DNA from: Nilaparvata lugens
Taxonomy: Eukaryota > Arthropoda > Insecta > Hemiptera > Delphacidae
Direction: 5' to 3'
Assembly: GCF_014356525.2 (NCBI RefSeq)
Contig: NC_052510.1
Span: 20,052,532-20,116,531, forward strand
Length of the DNA: 64,000 nt
This document shows, piece after piece, positions 34,159 through 46,100 of this stretch. The notes beneath the pieces were generated by a model. The model made no database searches. It saw only the letters and a list, made by a program, of their open reading frames with translations, and had not been told where the DNA came from. Numbering within the stretch: the first letter of the stretch is position 1; each line of letters opens with the position of its first letter. The position numbers and the translations under genes were made by a program.

Positions 34159-36705
34159 TAATGCAAAGCCTATAAAGAGCAAAAAAGAAAAGATTGATTC
34201 TTTATTGATTGATACACTAAGTACATCATCAAAATGGTAGGAAAAGAAAATATAAGTTAACATTGTGCTATTCCTCTCCCAGATTTAGTTAAGGTTAGAC
34301 ACATAGTCCAAAATAGGTCAAGTCTTGTAGTTGTTCACTACAAGATAATAGGTAACTTGTATTGTTCAATATTCTGACAAATTCTACTCCTCCATCAACT
34401 TCTAAAATGCAATAGGCTACTTGCCCTACTTCAATAAACTCTATTGAAAAAATAGAAGATGCATAGCCTATAGATTACATTTTGATCTTGTTCAATGGCT
34501 ATTAAATATGTTTGTATTAATTTTGTTTATCTTTAGATTGACTAATAACTACTGTATTCCTAGCCTACTTTATTTCTGTAAGCTGAAAGATACAGCAGAT
34601 TATAATAATCCTAATTTTATTATTTACATGTTTTATCAATATTTTTCAGTGGGTAGGTAGCCTATTCAGTATATTCAGTCCATGACCGGCAGTCGCCAGA
34701 CAGACTTCGTCAAAATATAAAACAATCAAAACACAAATAAAGAGATGGCCGCAGATAGGTTGTTTCGTGTGGCTCTGTAGATGGACTGCCATAGTAACTC
34801 ATTAAAAAATCTCAAACTGGTCTACAAGTCCACTGGTCTCATCATCTCTCAATGAGTAGAGAGGGTAGTTGATAAGTTTTTCTCGAACCAGCCTACAAAA
34901 CTTCCCATACTCCAGCTCACGAACACAAATTGACAGTCTGTTAAAAATTTTTAGCATCCAATTATTCAATATTCAAGATAACAGTATCTAAGTTTTCTAA
35001 TCAGGTCCCGATATGTTGTAGCCTATCTGAGTATGGATAGGCAAAAATTTTAAGTGACAAGCATTTACGTTATTACTTATCCAGTGTAAGTTATTCGCCA
35101 CGGGGAATCGTTTGGTTTTATTAAAATTAAAAGTGACTGTTCTGTATAATTAGCAATACTTGCTTTGAAGGTACATTTCAGATGTTAAAATTTAAAAATT
35201 ATTTCAAATAGGGCCTAGGCAATATTATTTTAATCTTACCTGGTACAGTGATGAATAGCCTAATCATACTATTAATCGTTTCAACTTTCTGTTTTAAACG
35301 AATTCATCAATATTATGTCTTTGTGTTTGATAAGTCTTCTGCTAAAGAAGGGCTTATTTATAAGAATAAACCTACCAAGTTATGAATAATTTTGTATCTA
35401 CTGTACTTTGTTACATCTTAACCTGACTGTTCAGTTTGTTGATAAAACATAACCTAATCTCCTTCTTACAATCATGCTAAACATAACCTGAAAAATGATC
35501 AGTAGAAGTTTTAAACCGTTATGTTGGTCAAGCTGGTTACGTTTGGTCTATTTGCGTTTTCTCTTTCGTTAAGATCATTCAGGGGTGCTCAACCACCTCC
35601 TCCCCACTAAATTTAGGGAAACTTCAACTACCCCCTTTACAGGAAAAAAATTTCGTCAGTAGTTATTTTTAAACACTGCTGACCTTTTTTGGGACCCCCC
35701 TCACCAAAGATCTGATTTTGAGCCTGATTTTATGCTCCCCTCCCCCAAGACAGAGAAAGCAGTCATTAATCTTGTTTCTTGAATTCAAATTATAGGTACT
35801 TTACCTTCAATAATAATAAGATACCAACCTAAATGTTTATACTCAGTTATTGGGGAGTATAAGAGGATTCTATTTCTTCTTGGTCTTGTAGCACACTACA
35901 ACACCAGTCGGAAATAGAACATTGGTGTCCGTCGAGCAGGTCGCAATCGGTGTTGTCTGTGTAGGACATCTGCAATTTGTGAGATGTCTTGAGTGTGGTG
36001 TACGAAACAAACTCTAAAATCTGATGTCCAGTCTAATAAGTGGCATAGGGGTGTGGTCCAAGTATTAAAATTTATGCAGATGATGTAGTCCTTGTCTCAA
36101 GAAATCAAGATAGGTAGCCTCAAATGAATGTTTAGGAAAAATGAATGAATAAGAGGCACGAGAGGTGGGTTTTGAAGTAAACTCTAATAAAAAGAAATAT
36201 ATGAGAATGTCTGCAAATTAAGCAAGAAGACAAGTATGTAATCTGAAAATAGCTGATGACTGTGTGTTCTAGAAGGCGTTAGAGGTCAAATACCTTTGGG
36301 TAACCCTGTCAGCAGACAATGAGATCAGTCAAGAAATACATAATCGAATAATGATGGGCAACAGAGCATACTTTGCTTATCATAAAAATATTTGAAAGCA
36401 AACTAATATCTGGGAAAACAAATGTTCATGACTTTAGTAAGACCAGTTGTAGCCTATGGAACCGAAACATGGCAATTCTTAAACAGAGATGACAAAGCAT
36501 TAAGGTCCATTATTTGAGAAAAAGATTTACAGGAGAATCTTGGGCCGAACTTGTGAAGGAGTGTGGAGAGCCAGATTTGATAGTGAGATGGATCGGCAGG
36601 CCATTGGAGCAGGAAATATGGTGCAATTCATCAAACAAGAAGGATTGAATGGCTTGGAAACTTGGCCAGAATAAGTGATGAGAGGAAGCCACCAAGAATG
36701 CAAGA
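34159..36705. repeat. segment U, present once in the duplication
   Basis: This 2547-base stretch lies between X and Y in copy 1 and is absent between X and Y in copy 2. The right third is a LINE (36045 onward). The rest is AT-rich with no gene seen; a TTGATTGATAC-type LINE or SINE tail lies near 34198-34225. Confidence 0.7.
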
Positions 36706-36915
36706 AAAAAAGAATGCTTGGAACGAGAAAGATTGGTAGACCACGGACAAGATATGACTGAACTTCAAGATATGACTGAACACAAGATTGGTGACTTCCG
36801 TGTACTGGGCGTGGCAAACTGGCGAAGGAGCGCACTGGAGAGAGACGAATGGAGGCGCTAAGGAGGAGGCCAAAGTCCACCCAGGACTATAGAGCCGGAT
36901 GAAGTAAAGTAAGTA
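36045..36915 (+). mobile_element. RTE LINE, 5'-truncated
   Basis: This is the same family as the element at 1-3255, read on the plus strand: KFYADDVVLVSRNQD-like text at about 36068, EIHNRIMMGNRAYF, RPVVAYGTETW, and a GRPRTRYD-type end. It ends in (AAGT)n at about 36905-36915. Many stops and indels are present, so it is dead. Positions 36706-36915 belong to duplication unit Y. Confidence 0.75.
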
Positions 36916-37943
36916 AGGGGTGTGATCACATTGAATAAAATAAATAAAATGCGTTTATTTGCAAGTGCACATCTAATCACGCATGAGCCGAAAATAAAAA
37001 TTTAAAAAGTGTCATAGAAACACTTTGTCACTTGGTCTGTATTAGCTGCTTAAACTGAAAGCAACCAGCAAGTGTATGCATAAAGTGTGTGTTCCTTTTA
37101 TTGCTCTTTCCAGATTTTGTTTCTCATCTGAAAGTTTGGCCATGCATAACCAGACTTGCACATATATATGCATCCAATGTGATCACACATTTGAACCAAG
37201 TTCAAGTTGATGCATCCATGCATCTTCAAGATTTTGTTTCCCATCTGCAGGCTTGGTCATGCATAACCAAGCGTGCACTTGCACATTTATGCATCCAATG
37301 TGATCACACACTTGCAGATGAGAAACAAAATCTGGAAAGAAATACTCACAAAAAATGTTGCACTTGTTGGTGCGTTCAGAGTGAGCAGCTGGACTTGCGT
37401 GATTGGACTTGCACTTTTGAACATTCAATGTGATCACACTCTAAAAAGAAGTAAGAACTCACTCGGTGCAGGCTCACTCGAAAATGTCTTGACTGGTATC
37501 CAAGTGCAATTCGAATATGAGGCTTATTACAGAAAAAATCGATTAGATGATTATCTGATATGTTTCAAGTGAATATGGTATGAGGATGGGCATAAAAAGT
37601 GCAACAGAGATTATCGTAGCTGATATTGAAGAAAATTCAACTTCATCATTAATCTAATATTCAATTTCATCATTCCTACAAATTTCAATGAAATAGTAAC
37701 AAATAAAATAAATATTTTCAAATTATATTATATTTGTTTTGAATCCTATTCGCTGCACACTACAGGATCAATACACATACTGAGTATGATTTATGGCATC
37801 AGTGTTACCAGAGAGACAACTGATACAAGTGGATATCTTATGCTATCTTTTCTCTATGATGTTACTTGGTAACTCATCTCTAGCTTTAGAGAGTTTTTTG
37901 CATTTGTTACAATGTCGTTAGACTTATTACATGAGTTGGAATT
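36706..37943. repeat. duplication unit Y, copy 1
   Basis: About 1238 bases match 39036-40270. Two single-base length differences near 36920-36950 shift the offset from 2329 to 2327; I noticed no other changes. Confidence 0.9.
36920..37439. mobile_element. TIR element with GATCACA repeats, copy 1
   Basis: GTGTGATCACATTGAAT at 36920-36936 and its exact reverse complement at 37423-37439 bound 520 bases. The interior holds two further copies of the ATCCAATGTGATCACAC word, about 110 bases apart within longer direct repeats (TTTTGTTTC.CATCTG, CATGCATAACCA). An inverted GCAGATGAGAAACAAAAT lies near the right. The open frames reported here are by-products of these repeats. Confidence 0.75.
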
Positions 37944-38220
37944 CAAGAGAAAAATTAAAAAGTTCCTATTGAAGAAATGTTTTTATAGTCTTGAACAGTA
38001 TTTTAGCATTAGGTTGAACAGCATTGAATGATGTGATAATTTCTCATATAAAGTGAAAAGATGTGATTTTTAAGTAAATTTACAGTGCCTGTACAATATT
38101 TTATATAATGTGTCTTGGGCAATGAATAGGCCTAAAATTTGAATTTGAGCGCGACCAGCTTTGTTAGTAGTTGTACAATAAACGGTTTTTTTAGTCTATA
38201 GCTGATTAATGTCTTCTTAG

Positions 38221-38481
38221 TTGTTAGGTGTGGTTTCTAATATTGACTCCACGAAATGGAAGTCGTTGAACAAATCGAAATTAATGGTCTACCGGCCCGT
38301 GTGTACCCAGGCTAACAAACAATTAGTAGGGAACATCTACAAAACCCAACCAATGGAGAACGGTCCTGTCTCAAAAATTTGTTTTGGAGACACCAACAAT
38401 AATTATGAATGTTCCAGGCGGCCTCCAATAGGAGATCAAGGAAGTATTCTAATGTTAGAATGCAAAACTCTAAAAAAGTAA
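38221..38481 (+). CDS. unidentified open frame or exon, copy 2
   Basis: Identical 86-codon frame to 33344-33604, with the same acceptor-like text in front. Confidence 0.4.
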   Translation: MLGVVSNIDSTKWKSLNKSKLMVYRPVCTQANKQLVGNIYKTQPMENGPVSKICFGDTNNNYECSRRPPIGDQGSILMLECKTLKK

Positions 38482-38647
38482 ATTCGTGTGGCTTTTGTTG
38501 GTGGGGAGTCTCTTGCGGGAAGGTCTCACCGCCTGAATATATTTAAGCCGTCAATGGGCCTTACGACTGTAGCTTACTTCAGCCAATACTTCAACAATTT
38601 AGCGTGCCCATCTGATAAAACGATAATGCGAAACTCTATTATTATTG
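38482..38647 (-). mobile_element. SINE, copy in second unit X
   Basis: Same text as 33605-33770. Confidence 0.6.
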
Positions 38648-38733
38648 GTATTGAAAGCAATTTGTAATTTGCATACAGCATCGACAGGAAAACAAACATG
38701 ATTTGATAGGTTGATAATTACAAGAAAGCTCAC

Positions 38734-38823
38734 CTGATAATTGATACGGTGATCACCAGCAATAAACTAGCAAGATAGACCCAGCAGAAAGTTTCATCCA
38801 TAGCTCAATCAGCCTGTTATTCT
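38734..38823 (-). CDS. possible signal-peptide exon, copy 2
   Basis: Same text and splice sites as 33857-33946. Confidence 0.35.
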
Positions 38824-39035
38824 CTGAAAAAAGAAAAATAACTGTTTCTAGACCTGCTAAGAGTTTATATGACAATACAGTAGGCTACCTGTATCATACG
38901 TATTCAATGATTCTTTTATAAAATCCGTTCTCAAAACCTATTTTTTGGATTTGGTTTTGAGGTGTTCAATCCTGAGTGAGACAGGAGTCAGGTGTTATAA
39001 CGTGAAGCTTTATATGCAACCTAAAGCATGCTATA

Positions 39036-40270
39036 AAAAAGAATGCTTGGAACGAGAAAGATTGGTAGACCACGGACAAGATATGACTGAACTTCAAGAT
39101 ATGACTGAACACAAGATTGGTGACTTCCGTGTACTGGGCGTGGCAAACTGGCGAAGGAGCGCACTGGAGAGAGACGAATGGAGGCGCTAAGGAGGAGGCC
39201 AAAGTCCACCCAGGACTATAGAGCCGGATGAAGTAAAGTAAGTAAGGGTGTGATCACATTGAATAAAATAATAAAATGCGTTTATTTGCAAGTGCACATC
39301 TAATCACGCATGAGCCGAAAATAAAAATTTAAAAAGTGTCATAGAAACACTTTGTCACTTGGTCTGTATTAGCTGCTTAAACTGAAAGCAACCAGCAAGT
39401 GTATGCATAAAGTGTGTGTTCCTTTTATTGCTCTTTCCAGATTTTGTTTCTCATCTGAAAGTTTGGCCATGCATAACCAGACTTGCACATATATATGCAT
39501 CCAATGTGATCACACATTTGAACCAAGTTCAAGTTGATGCATCCATGCATCTTCAAGATTTTGTTTCCCATCTGCAGGCTTGGTCATGCATAACCAAGCG
39601 TGCACTTGCACATTTATGCATCCAATGTGATCACACACTTGCAGATGAGAAACAAAATCTGGAAAGAAATACTCACAAAAAATGTTGCACTTGTTGGTGC
39701 GTTCAGAGTGAGCAGCTGGACTTGCGTGATTGGACTTGCACTTTTGAACATTCAATGTGATCACACTCTAAAAAGAAGTAAGAACTCACTCGGTGCAGGC
39801 TCACTCGAAAATGTCTTGACTGGTATCCAAGTGCAATTCGAATATGAGGCTTATTACAGAAAAAATCGATTAGATGATTATCTGATATGTTTCAAGTGAA
39901 TATGGTATGAGGATGGGCATAAAAAGTGCAACAGAGATTATCGTAGCTGATATTGAAGAAAATTCAACTTCATCATTAATCTAATATTCAATTTCATCAT
40001 TCCTACAAATTTCAATGAAATAGTAACAAATAAAATAAATATTTTCAAATTATATTATATTTGTTTTGAATCCTATTCGCTGCACACTACAGGATCAATA
40101 CACATACTGAGTATGATTTATGGCATCAGTGTTACCAGAGAGACAACTGATACAAGTGGATATCTTATGCTATCTTTTCTCTATGATGTTACTTGGTAAC
40201 TCATCTCTAGCTTTAGAGAGTTTTTTGCATTTGTTACAATGTCGTTAGACTTATTACATGAGTTGGAATT
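39036..40270. repeat. duplication unit Y, copy 2
   Basis: Second copy of 36706-37943. It starts inside the LINE C-terminus (39036-39243), contains the second GATCACA element (39248-39766), and ends at GTTGGAATTC, after which the copies diverge. Confidence 0.9.
39248..39766. mobile_element. TIR element with GATCACA repeats, copy 2
   Basis: Same 17-base terminal inverted repeats and interior as 36920-37439; one base shorter. Confidence 0.75.
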
Positions 40271-40371
40271 CGAGAAACTGATTGGTGAATAAGAAAAATA
40301 TATTACATCTAAGAGTCTTACTATATAGAACCAATGAATTATCCTTTTAGTAGTAAAGTTGATATTGTGGT

Positions 40372-40453
40372 TGACTTGAAGTTGTCACAGCCAGTTGTTT
40401 ATTGAAATTAAATTCTTAATGTTCAATAAATGAGTTGTGACAACTTCAAGTTG
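40372..40453. repeat. hairpin
   Basis: ACTTGAAGTTGTCACA faces TGTGACAACTTCAAGT, with a second inner pair (TTTATTGAA facing TTCAATAAA). The rest of 40271-41105 is AT-rich with no gene seen. Confidence 0.8.
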
Positions 40454-41105
40454 TTTTTATTTATTGGCAATGAAATTACTTGACAAAATATAGATAAAAG
40501 TGAGCACATCCTTGTACAACATTTACATCCTCTCTTTTATTTTTCCTTTTGGTGCTGCACTCTTTCATGTTTTATCATTGATATACTTCTTGTGTAATGG
40601 AGAATCTATAAGAAAACTTATTATTGCTTATTCATGTAATCTATTCTTTTTCTCAACCAAAAAGTGTTTTAGCTTCTTTGAGGTGGAAACTTGTATTATA
40701 GAGGAACCTAAATATTTTGGATTGAAGTAAAAAAACACATTTTTTTAAATCAGAAAGTAGGTTTATTATAGCCTACTGTTCAAAAATCATTTTAAAATAA
40801 GATATGCATGTGTACAGATTAATAAGATAATATTATTAAATTCAGACTTTTGTTAATAAAGGGGAAATGAAACTTATTAAAAACTGTACCATTAATTACA
40901 GCCTACCAGTTAAAAATTTTGTAACGCTCTACAAATGACATAGTAAATTTTAACTCTTCTGTCAAGAAAAAATGCTTCGAGTGAACTGAATAATCAAAGT
41001 CTGCAAGTGTATCAAAATTATTAAAAGCAATCAATTCCCTGCCAAACTAAAAATATCTTTAACAACCGTACAAAACACACAAAAATGAAATACAGATACG
41101 GTTAG

Positions 41106-42500
41106 TTACTTGTTATCTACAAGTATACCAGTCAGTAGAAATCCGCTATTCCCACTCATCATGACGTCAGGATGGGTTCTATCAGGTAGAACTTGATAAT
41201 TTCGCATCCAAGTCTCTGTCAAACGCATATTGATAACATCATGCCTTTCTTTCAGTTCACAGTAGAGTTCAACAAGAGGTTCTCGATAGAAGCTGAACAC
41301 AACGAATGATCTGGAAGGTGCAAGATATGACAGGAACTTCTTCACAATGCTTCCTGGGTGCTCCTTACATACTACAATAAGACCATCACACGATTTGGAC
41401 TTGAGAAGGTCGGCTACAGACTCTGCTTCTTCTTCCCAGCGTGGCTTCTTGAATTCTGTTGATTCGCTATTACTGTCACTCTTTTTCCTCTTCAACACAT
41501 TGATGCTTCTCACCTCGTTGTTATTTGTAACACCATTTTCAATATCAGCTCTACAACTTTCTTTTTCAATTGCATTTTCTAAAACAACAGCTTCCGAAAT
41601 ATCAACTTTAGACGTCGAAGAGTCCATTTCTTGTTTCTCTTCAAGGATCACTACATTTGATGCTTGATCAGATTTCTTGCCATTAAGTTTCCTAATTAAT
41701 GTAGACAACTTTACTGTTTGCATTCTATTTCTCTGAGTCTCACTAAAGTTCATAGCTAATATTGCATGCTGCTGAGGATGTTTACCTATGTTCACATGGA
41801 TCAATTGTCCGCTTTGACCAAGATAGTTCAAAACACCAGCTGCAACAAGTCCTTGTAAACCATTCTCATAAACTATGTATTTACCATCAGGCTGCAAATT
41901 TACTGAGGTAAATATCTGCGACATGCTATCAATCCTGAGTCCCAGAATTTTTCCTTGGTCTTTTGAAAACATAATGTCACATAATAACCTGAAAGTTGGT
42001 TTTTTAATTATCATGAATTCAAAATATTTGGAGCCCTTCTTTTTCAGATACTTTTGTTGAGAATATTCTGTTTTGTTATGGAATGTTTTGCTGTTTTCAA
42101 TCAAATGACCAACAATCTTATCAGCCGATAATCCACTATCCCTCAGCTCTACTATTTCCTCTGTTGATAGTTTTTGAGAACTACCATCATCCCATATATT
42201 CCTATTATCTTCCCCACTAGCAGTTACTTTTAACTGTTCTTCGAGTTCAATCATTTCACTCCTCTCACATACACAAAGTTCATACTCACGTTTTTTATCC
42301 TTCTTCTTCACCATTTTGAATGTAGTCCAAAAAGGTTTTCCAATGATTGCTTCAAGATCAACTTTATCCTTGCCCATAAACACAATCGAATTATCATTAA
42401 GCAGATGGAGTTTGTTGAAACCTTTTCTGTTTAGCACCACATAGTTTCCTTTTGAAATAACACTAGATTGTTCAGAGTTTTCAACAAAGTTTGAAGACAT
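41106..42500 (-). CDS. TRMT6: tRNA (adenine(58)-N(1))-methyltransferase non-catalytic subunit TRM6
   Basis: A complete, intronless frame of 464 codons. The N-terminus has GNYVVLNRKG and IIGKPFWTTFKM, the start of the Gcd10/TRM6 fold. The middle has KYFEFMIIKKPTFRLLCDI. The C-terminal methyltransferase-like part has LIVVCKEHPG, YLAPSRSFVVFSFYREPLVE and NMRLTETWMRNYQVLPDRTH, then MSGNSGFLLTG. These match what I recall of human TRMT6 (FVAPSRPFVVY, ETWLRNYQVLPDR, MSGGGGYLLSG). TRM6 pairs with the catalytic TRMT61A to make m1A58 in tRNA, including initiator tRNA, in the nucleus. A charged, low-complexity insert lies at about residues 285-365. The start lies about 640 bases from the divergent AP-3 mu start. 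Confidence 0.93.
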   Translation of the reverse strand: MSSNFVENSEQSSVISKGNYVVLNRKGFNKLHLLNDNSIVFMGKDKVDLEAIIGKPFWTTFKMVKKKDKKREYELCVCERSEMIELEEQLKVTASGEDNRNIWDDGSSQKLSTEEIVELRDSGLSADKIVGHLIENSKTFHNKTEYSQQKYLKKKGSKYFEFMIIKKPTFRLLCDIMFSKDQGKILGLRIDSMSQIFTSVNLQPDGKYIVYENGLQGLVAAGVLNYLGQSGQLIHVNIGKHPQQHAILAMNFSETQRNRMQTVKLSTLIRKLNGKKSDQASNVVILEEKQEMDSSTSKVDISEAVVLENAIEKESCRADIENGVTNNNEVRSINVLKRKKSDSNSESTEFKKPRWEEEAESVADLLKSKSCDGLIVVCKEHPGSIVKKFLSYLAPSRSFVVFSFYREPLVELYCELKERHDVINMRLTETWMRNYQVLPDRTHPDVMMSGNSGFLLTGILVDNK

Positions 42501-43137
42501 TGCAACAGTTCTGCTCTAACAAATCAGTACTAGTAGAGAAAACAACAGTTAAAGACTTGAGCGAAGAAACATTACTCAAAGAGCGCACTAAAAATTTTTA
42601 CAAAAACTCGGTGTGATCAATAACTTTTACAATATACTTAATGAATATTGGTTTAATGTGATTTATTATTTGAAAGCATTACTTATTAACATCAACAAAT
42701 ACAAAAAACAAAGATAACCTTAAAATTAAAAACAGAAAACATGTGGTGGTGAGTGACGTCGTCTGCGGACAATTATACCAACTTGCAAAATTAAAACATG
42801 ACTGTTACAGGTAGAATCTGAATATTGACTGCTGAATTCGAGAAATATATATTTATTTCTATCATTTCATCAATTAAATGTATAATTTTAATATTTTTGC
42901 AATAACTTATTCCAAAAATGTACTAGCTACGGCTCAATTGGGGAAACTATGATTTTTTATGTGGCAACACTGATTAGTTATGTCATCAAGTTGTCAAACA
43001 AATTCTAACCTATATTATTGTAAAGTCTATTCTTTATTATAATTGTAAAATAAATAAATATTGAGTTTTAAGTTAATTATTTCAATGATAAGTACTTTAA
43101 ATTTTAGGATTTAAGGGTTTAATCGACTTCAATAATC
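42501..43137. promoter_or_regulatory. shared upstream region of TRMT6 and AP3M
   Basis: The two start codons point away from each other with 637 bases between them. Two housekeeping-type genes in this arrangement suggest a bidirectional promoter. I see no clear TATA box or CpG island; TGACGTCGTC at about 42754 resembles a CRE site. Confidence 0.5.
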
Positions 43138-43172
43138 ATGATTCATTCCTTATTTATAATCAATTCATCTGG
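43138..43172 (+). CDS. AP3M: AP3M exon 1 (start)
   Basis: ATG at 43138 encodes MIHSLFIINSS and two bases of a glycine codon, followed by GTAAGTTG. The start matches the near-invariant AP-3 mu N-terminus (MIHSLFLIN). Confidence 0.9.
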
Positions 43173-46100
43173 GTAAGTTGAAGTATTAATTATTGTAATC
43201 GACATACGCTTGGTTTGGTTAGCCTCCAGCTATAGAAAATTCTTATGTCTCTTTCATTTAAAATATACCTATTGAATAGAAAGATTAATGTTTAATCTAT
43301 ATATTATAATTAAACCAACTAATTGAGTAGTATAAAGGCTGTAATAATTCAAAAAATCGACATGACTACCTACCGTACCTATGTCTGGTCTATGCTTCAA
43401 GCTAGGTAGGTAGTCAATTAAGTTGTGTTTTTTTTATATTGCTAAAATTGATTTCCTTTTAAAGTTTCACATTTCAAGTTTTGATAAGAAAATAGTTTCC
43501 ATTAAGTACCTATAATTTACTTCTTGTTCCAAGTTACTTGTCTCAAATTCTTATTAAGACAGTGATCATTCAGTGAACTCAGGTACATAATAGACCTTGT
43601 TTTTTGGACGGTCAGTTGTCTTCATGTCTTGTGGTCCTGCAGGAACTACTGGACAAAGTACAGTCTTTCATTTTCTCTTCTGAACTCTGTCTCTCCCTAT
43701 CTCTCTATATCCAACAGGTTGAAAAGTTGGGTCTCGACAACCTGCATCTTGAGATGTTTAAGTTATCCGCTGCTGTTTTATGATGAGTGACATGTCTTTG
43801 CTTATACTTTTTTATATTTTCATTTAAATAGAAAATACGAATAGATCCAAAACATACTGATTATAATTGGTCAATGTGTTCAATACTGCTGTGGTTTGCA
43901 GTGAACAATCCTTTCCACTGATGATGATATCCTCAGCCGCTTTCTTTTGTAGAATAGAATAGTGTCTTTATTGAAAACAACAAGAAATTGATCGATATAA
44001 GGTTTTAAGTTTTTTTTGCAGACAATCACTCATGGTCTGTCGACCGTCTGAGGTGCTTTGAGGTTGGTAGCCGATTCTGAAAGATCTTATCATTCTGCGT
44101 AGTAGTAGTGGCAGCTCTCTTATGGTAGTTGAGCGTCGGTGGCATTCTTCTCATCCTAGTAGTTGAACTCCATCACACTGTACACTAGTACCTGTACCTC
44201 CACGCCACTCTGCAATACCGCGCCACTGACAGCCAATCCTCTCCATTGAGGAATCGTATCAGCTGGGCTCTGCTTAGGGTGGTACTTCCGAAAACGTTCT
44301 CTCTGATCTCCTTCAAGACAGGACAAACAGCCATGAAGTGGTAAACATCTTCTTCCTGTCTTGGATTGCACTTGGAGCACAACTTTTGTGTGGCGGTGAA
44401 GGAATACTTGTTGCGGTATATCAGCTCTGTGCTTGCTTTGAACATCCAGTTAATGCACGGTGCCTTCTCGCTGCTCTTCAAGTAACCCGTCTTACTTACT
44501 TACTTACTTACTTCTTACTTCTGATGTCTTCCTCACGGTCCTGGGATCGGGGAATCGTCAATGGATTTGGTCTCCTCTGTCAGAGTCGTCAGGTGTATAG
44601 AGTATCCTGCACTATACTCTAAGGTGGTGGTACGTATGCTCCTCAATAAATTCGGTCACTGCATAGTACGGTCTTGCAATGAGGTATTTTTTCAGCTTTC
44701 TGTGGAATGTTGTCCGTGAATCCCTCAAAGTCTTTAGGCTGTCCGGTAGATAGTTGAAGAAATGTGAGCCTGCATAGGTAGGTATGTTCTTGAATTTGCT
44801 CAGCCTGTGTTGCGGAAGGTCAATGTTCAGCTTGCTTCTTGTGTTATGAGTGTGTTGGCTATTTCTGAGATTCGGGCTTGAGTCTATGGCAAGAGTTATG
44901 GTTTCAAATATGTAGATAGAGACCACAGTAAGTAGTTTGTTTTCGACAAATAATGGTCTACAGTGCTCCAGTGCATCTCTTCTTAGGATGGTTCGTAAGG
45001 CTTTTTTTTGACTTCGTAGAACTCTGTCCATGTGCACCTGCGCTGATGCTCCCCAGGCAACAATGCCGTATCGCAGCTGTGAGGCAAATAGGGCATGATA
45101 CGCGATAAATGTGGTACTGACATCAGTGGTACATCTTATTCTACGAAGTACATATGTGGCTGAAGCTAATTTCTTACACAGAAGATCAATATGTTCATTC
45201 CAGTTCAGGTGCTTGTCCATCATGATACCAAGAAATCTTGTACAATCCTTTGTATTTGTTGGTTCATTGGTTACATTGTTGTCCATATTGAATATCTGTC
45301 CCTTTGGAGTGAAGTTTATATTTACTGTCTTGTCTTTATTGATTGATAGTTTCAGTTTCCTACATATATTTGTGGCCATTTCAAGTGTCGAGCTTACATC
45401 GTTGCTTTCGGATACTCTGTCTGATGGGATTATTATGGTGGTATCGTCTGCAAATAGTACACATTTTTGGTCCTTCTTGAGATTATTTGGGAAGTCATTT
45501 ATGTAAATGAGAAAGAACAAGGGTCCTAGAATTGACCCTTGAGGAACACCCTTGGACATTTTGCAAAGAGATGATTTGGCACTAGTCAAGGCAGTGTGCT
45601 GCTGATAACTGATTTCAACATACTGATACCTTTCAGTGAAATAATTTTGGATCCATTCTATTACTTGGCCCTGAATGTTTAGCTGTTTCAGTTTTGTGAT
45701 TAGGATTTCTTGGTCTAAGTTGTCGAATGCCTTCTGCAAGTCTAGGAACAGGCCAGATGCTATCCTCTTTTCCTCCCAGATCTCATTAATCACCCTGCAG
45801 AGATATGCTATTGCTGTGTTTGTACTCCGCCCCTTCCTAAAACCATGTTGAAATGATGAAATCAGTTCATTTTTTTCCAGGTGTGCTATTAACTGATTGT
45901 ACACCACCCGCTCAGTCAGCTTTGAAGTTCCAGGCAAATTTGATATTGGTCTGTAGTTGTTTGGATTAAGCTTGTCTCCTTTCTTGAAGACTGGATACAC
46001 CTTGGAAATTTTCATCTTACTAGGCAAAGTAGATTGACTCAATGAGGTGTTGATGATGTGGGTCAATGGTTTTATGACTTCTTCTTTGCAGAATTTCAGC

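Larger units (their letters stand above)
37944..39035. repeat. duplication unit X, copy 2
   Basis: Second copy of 33067-34158. It follows unit Y directly and is joined at 39035 straight to the second Y, without segment U. The junction falls in an ATAAAAAA run. Confidence 0.9.

Noticed and set aside
37089..37572. Open frames of 84-114 codons on both strands
   Set aside because: They arise from the internal repeats of the GATCACA element and are not protein-like.
43640..43783. Frame with VEKLGLDNLHLEMFKLSAAVL-like end between acceptor-like sites (+)
   Set aside because: It lies in AP3M intron 1, has no matching family I know, and splicing it would break AP3M. The match is too short to support a gene.
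45111..45506. Plus-strand frame of 131 codons
   Set aside because: Antisense shadow of the LINE ORF2.
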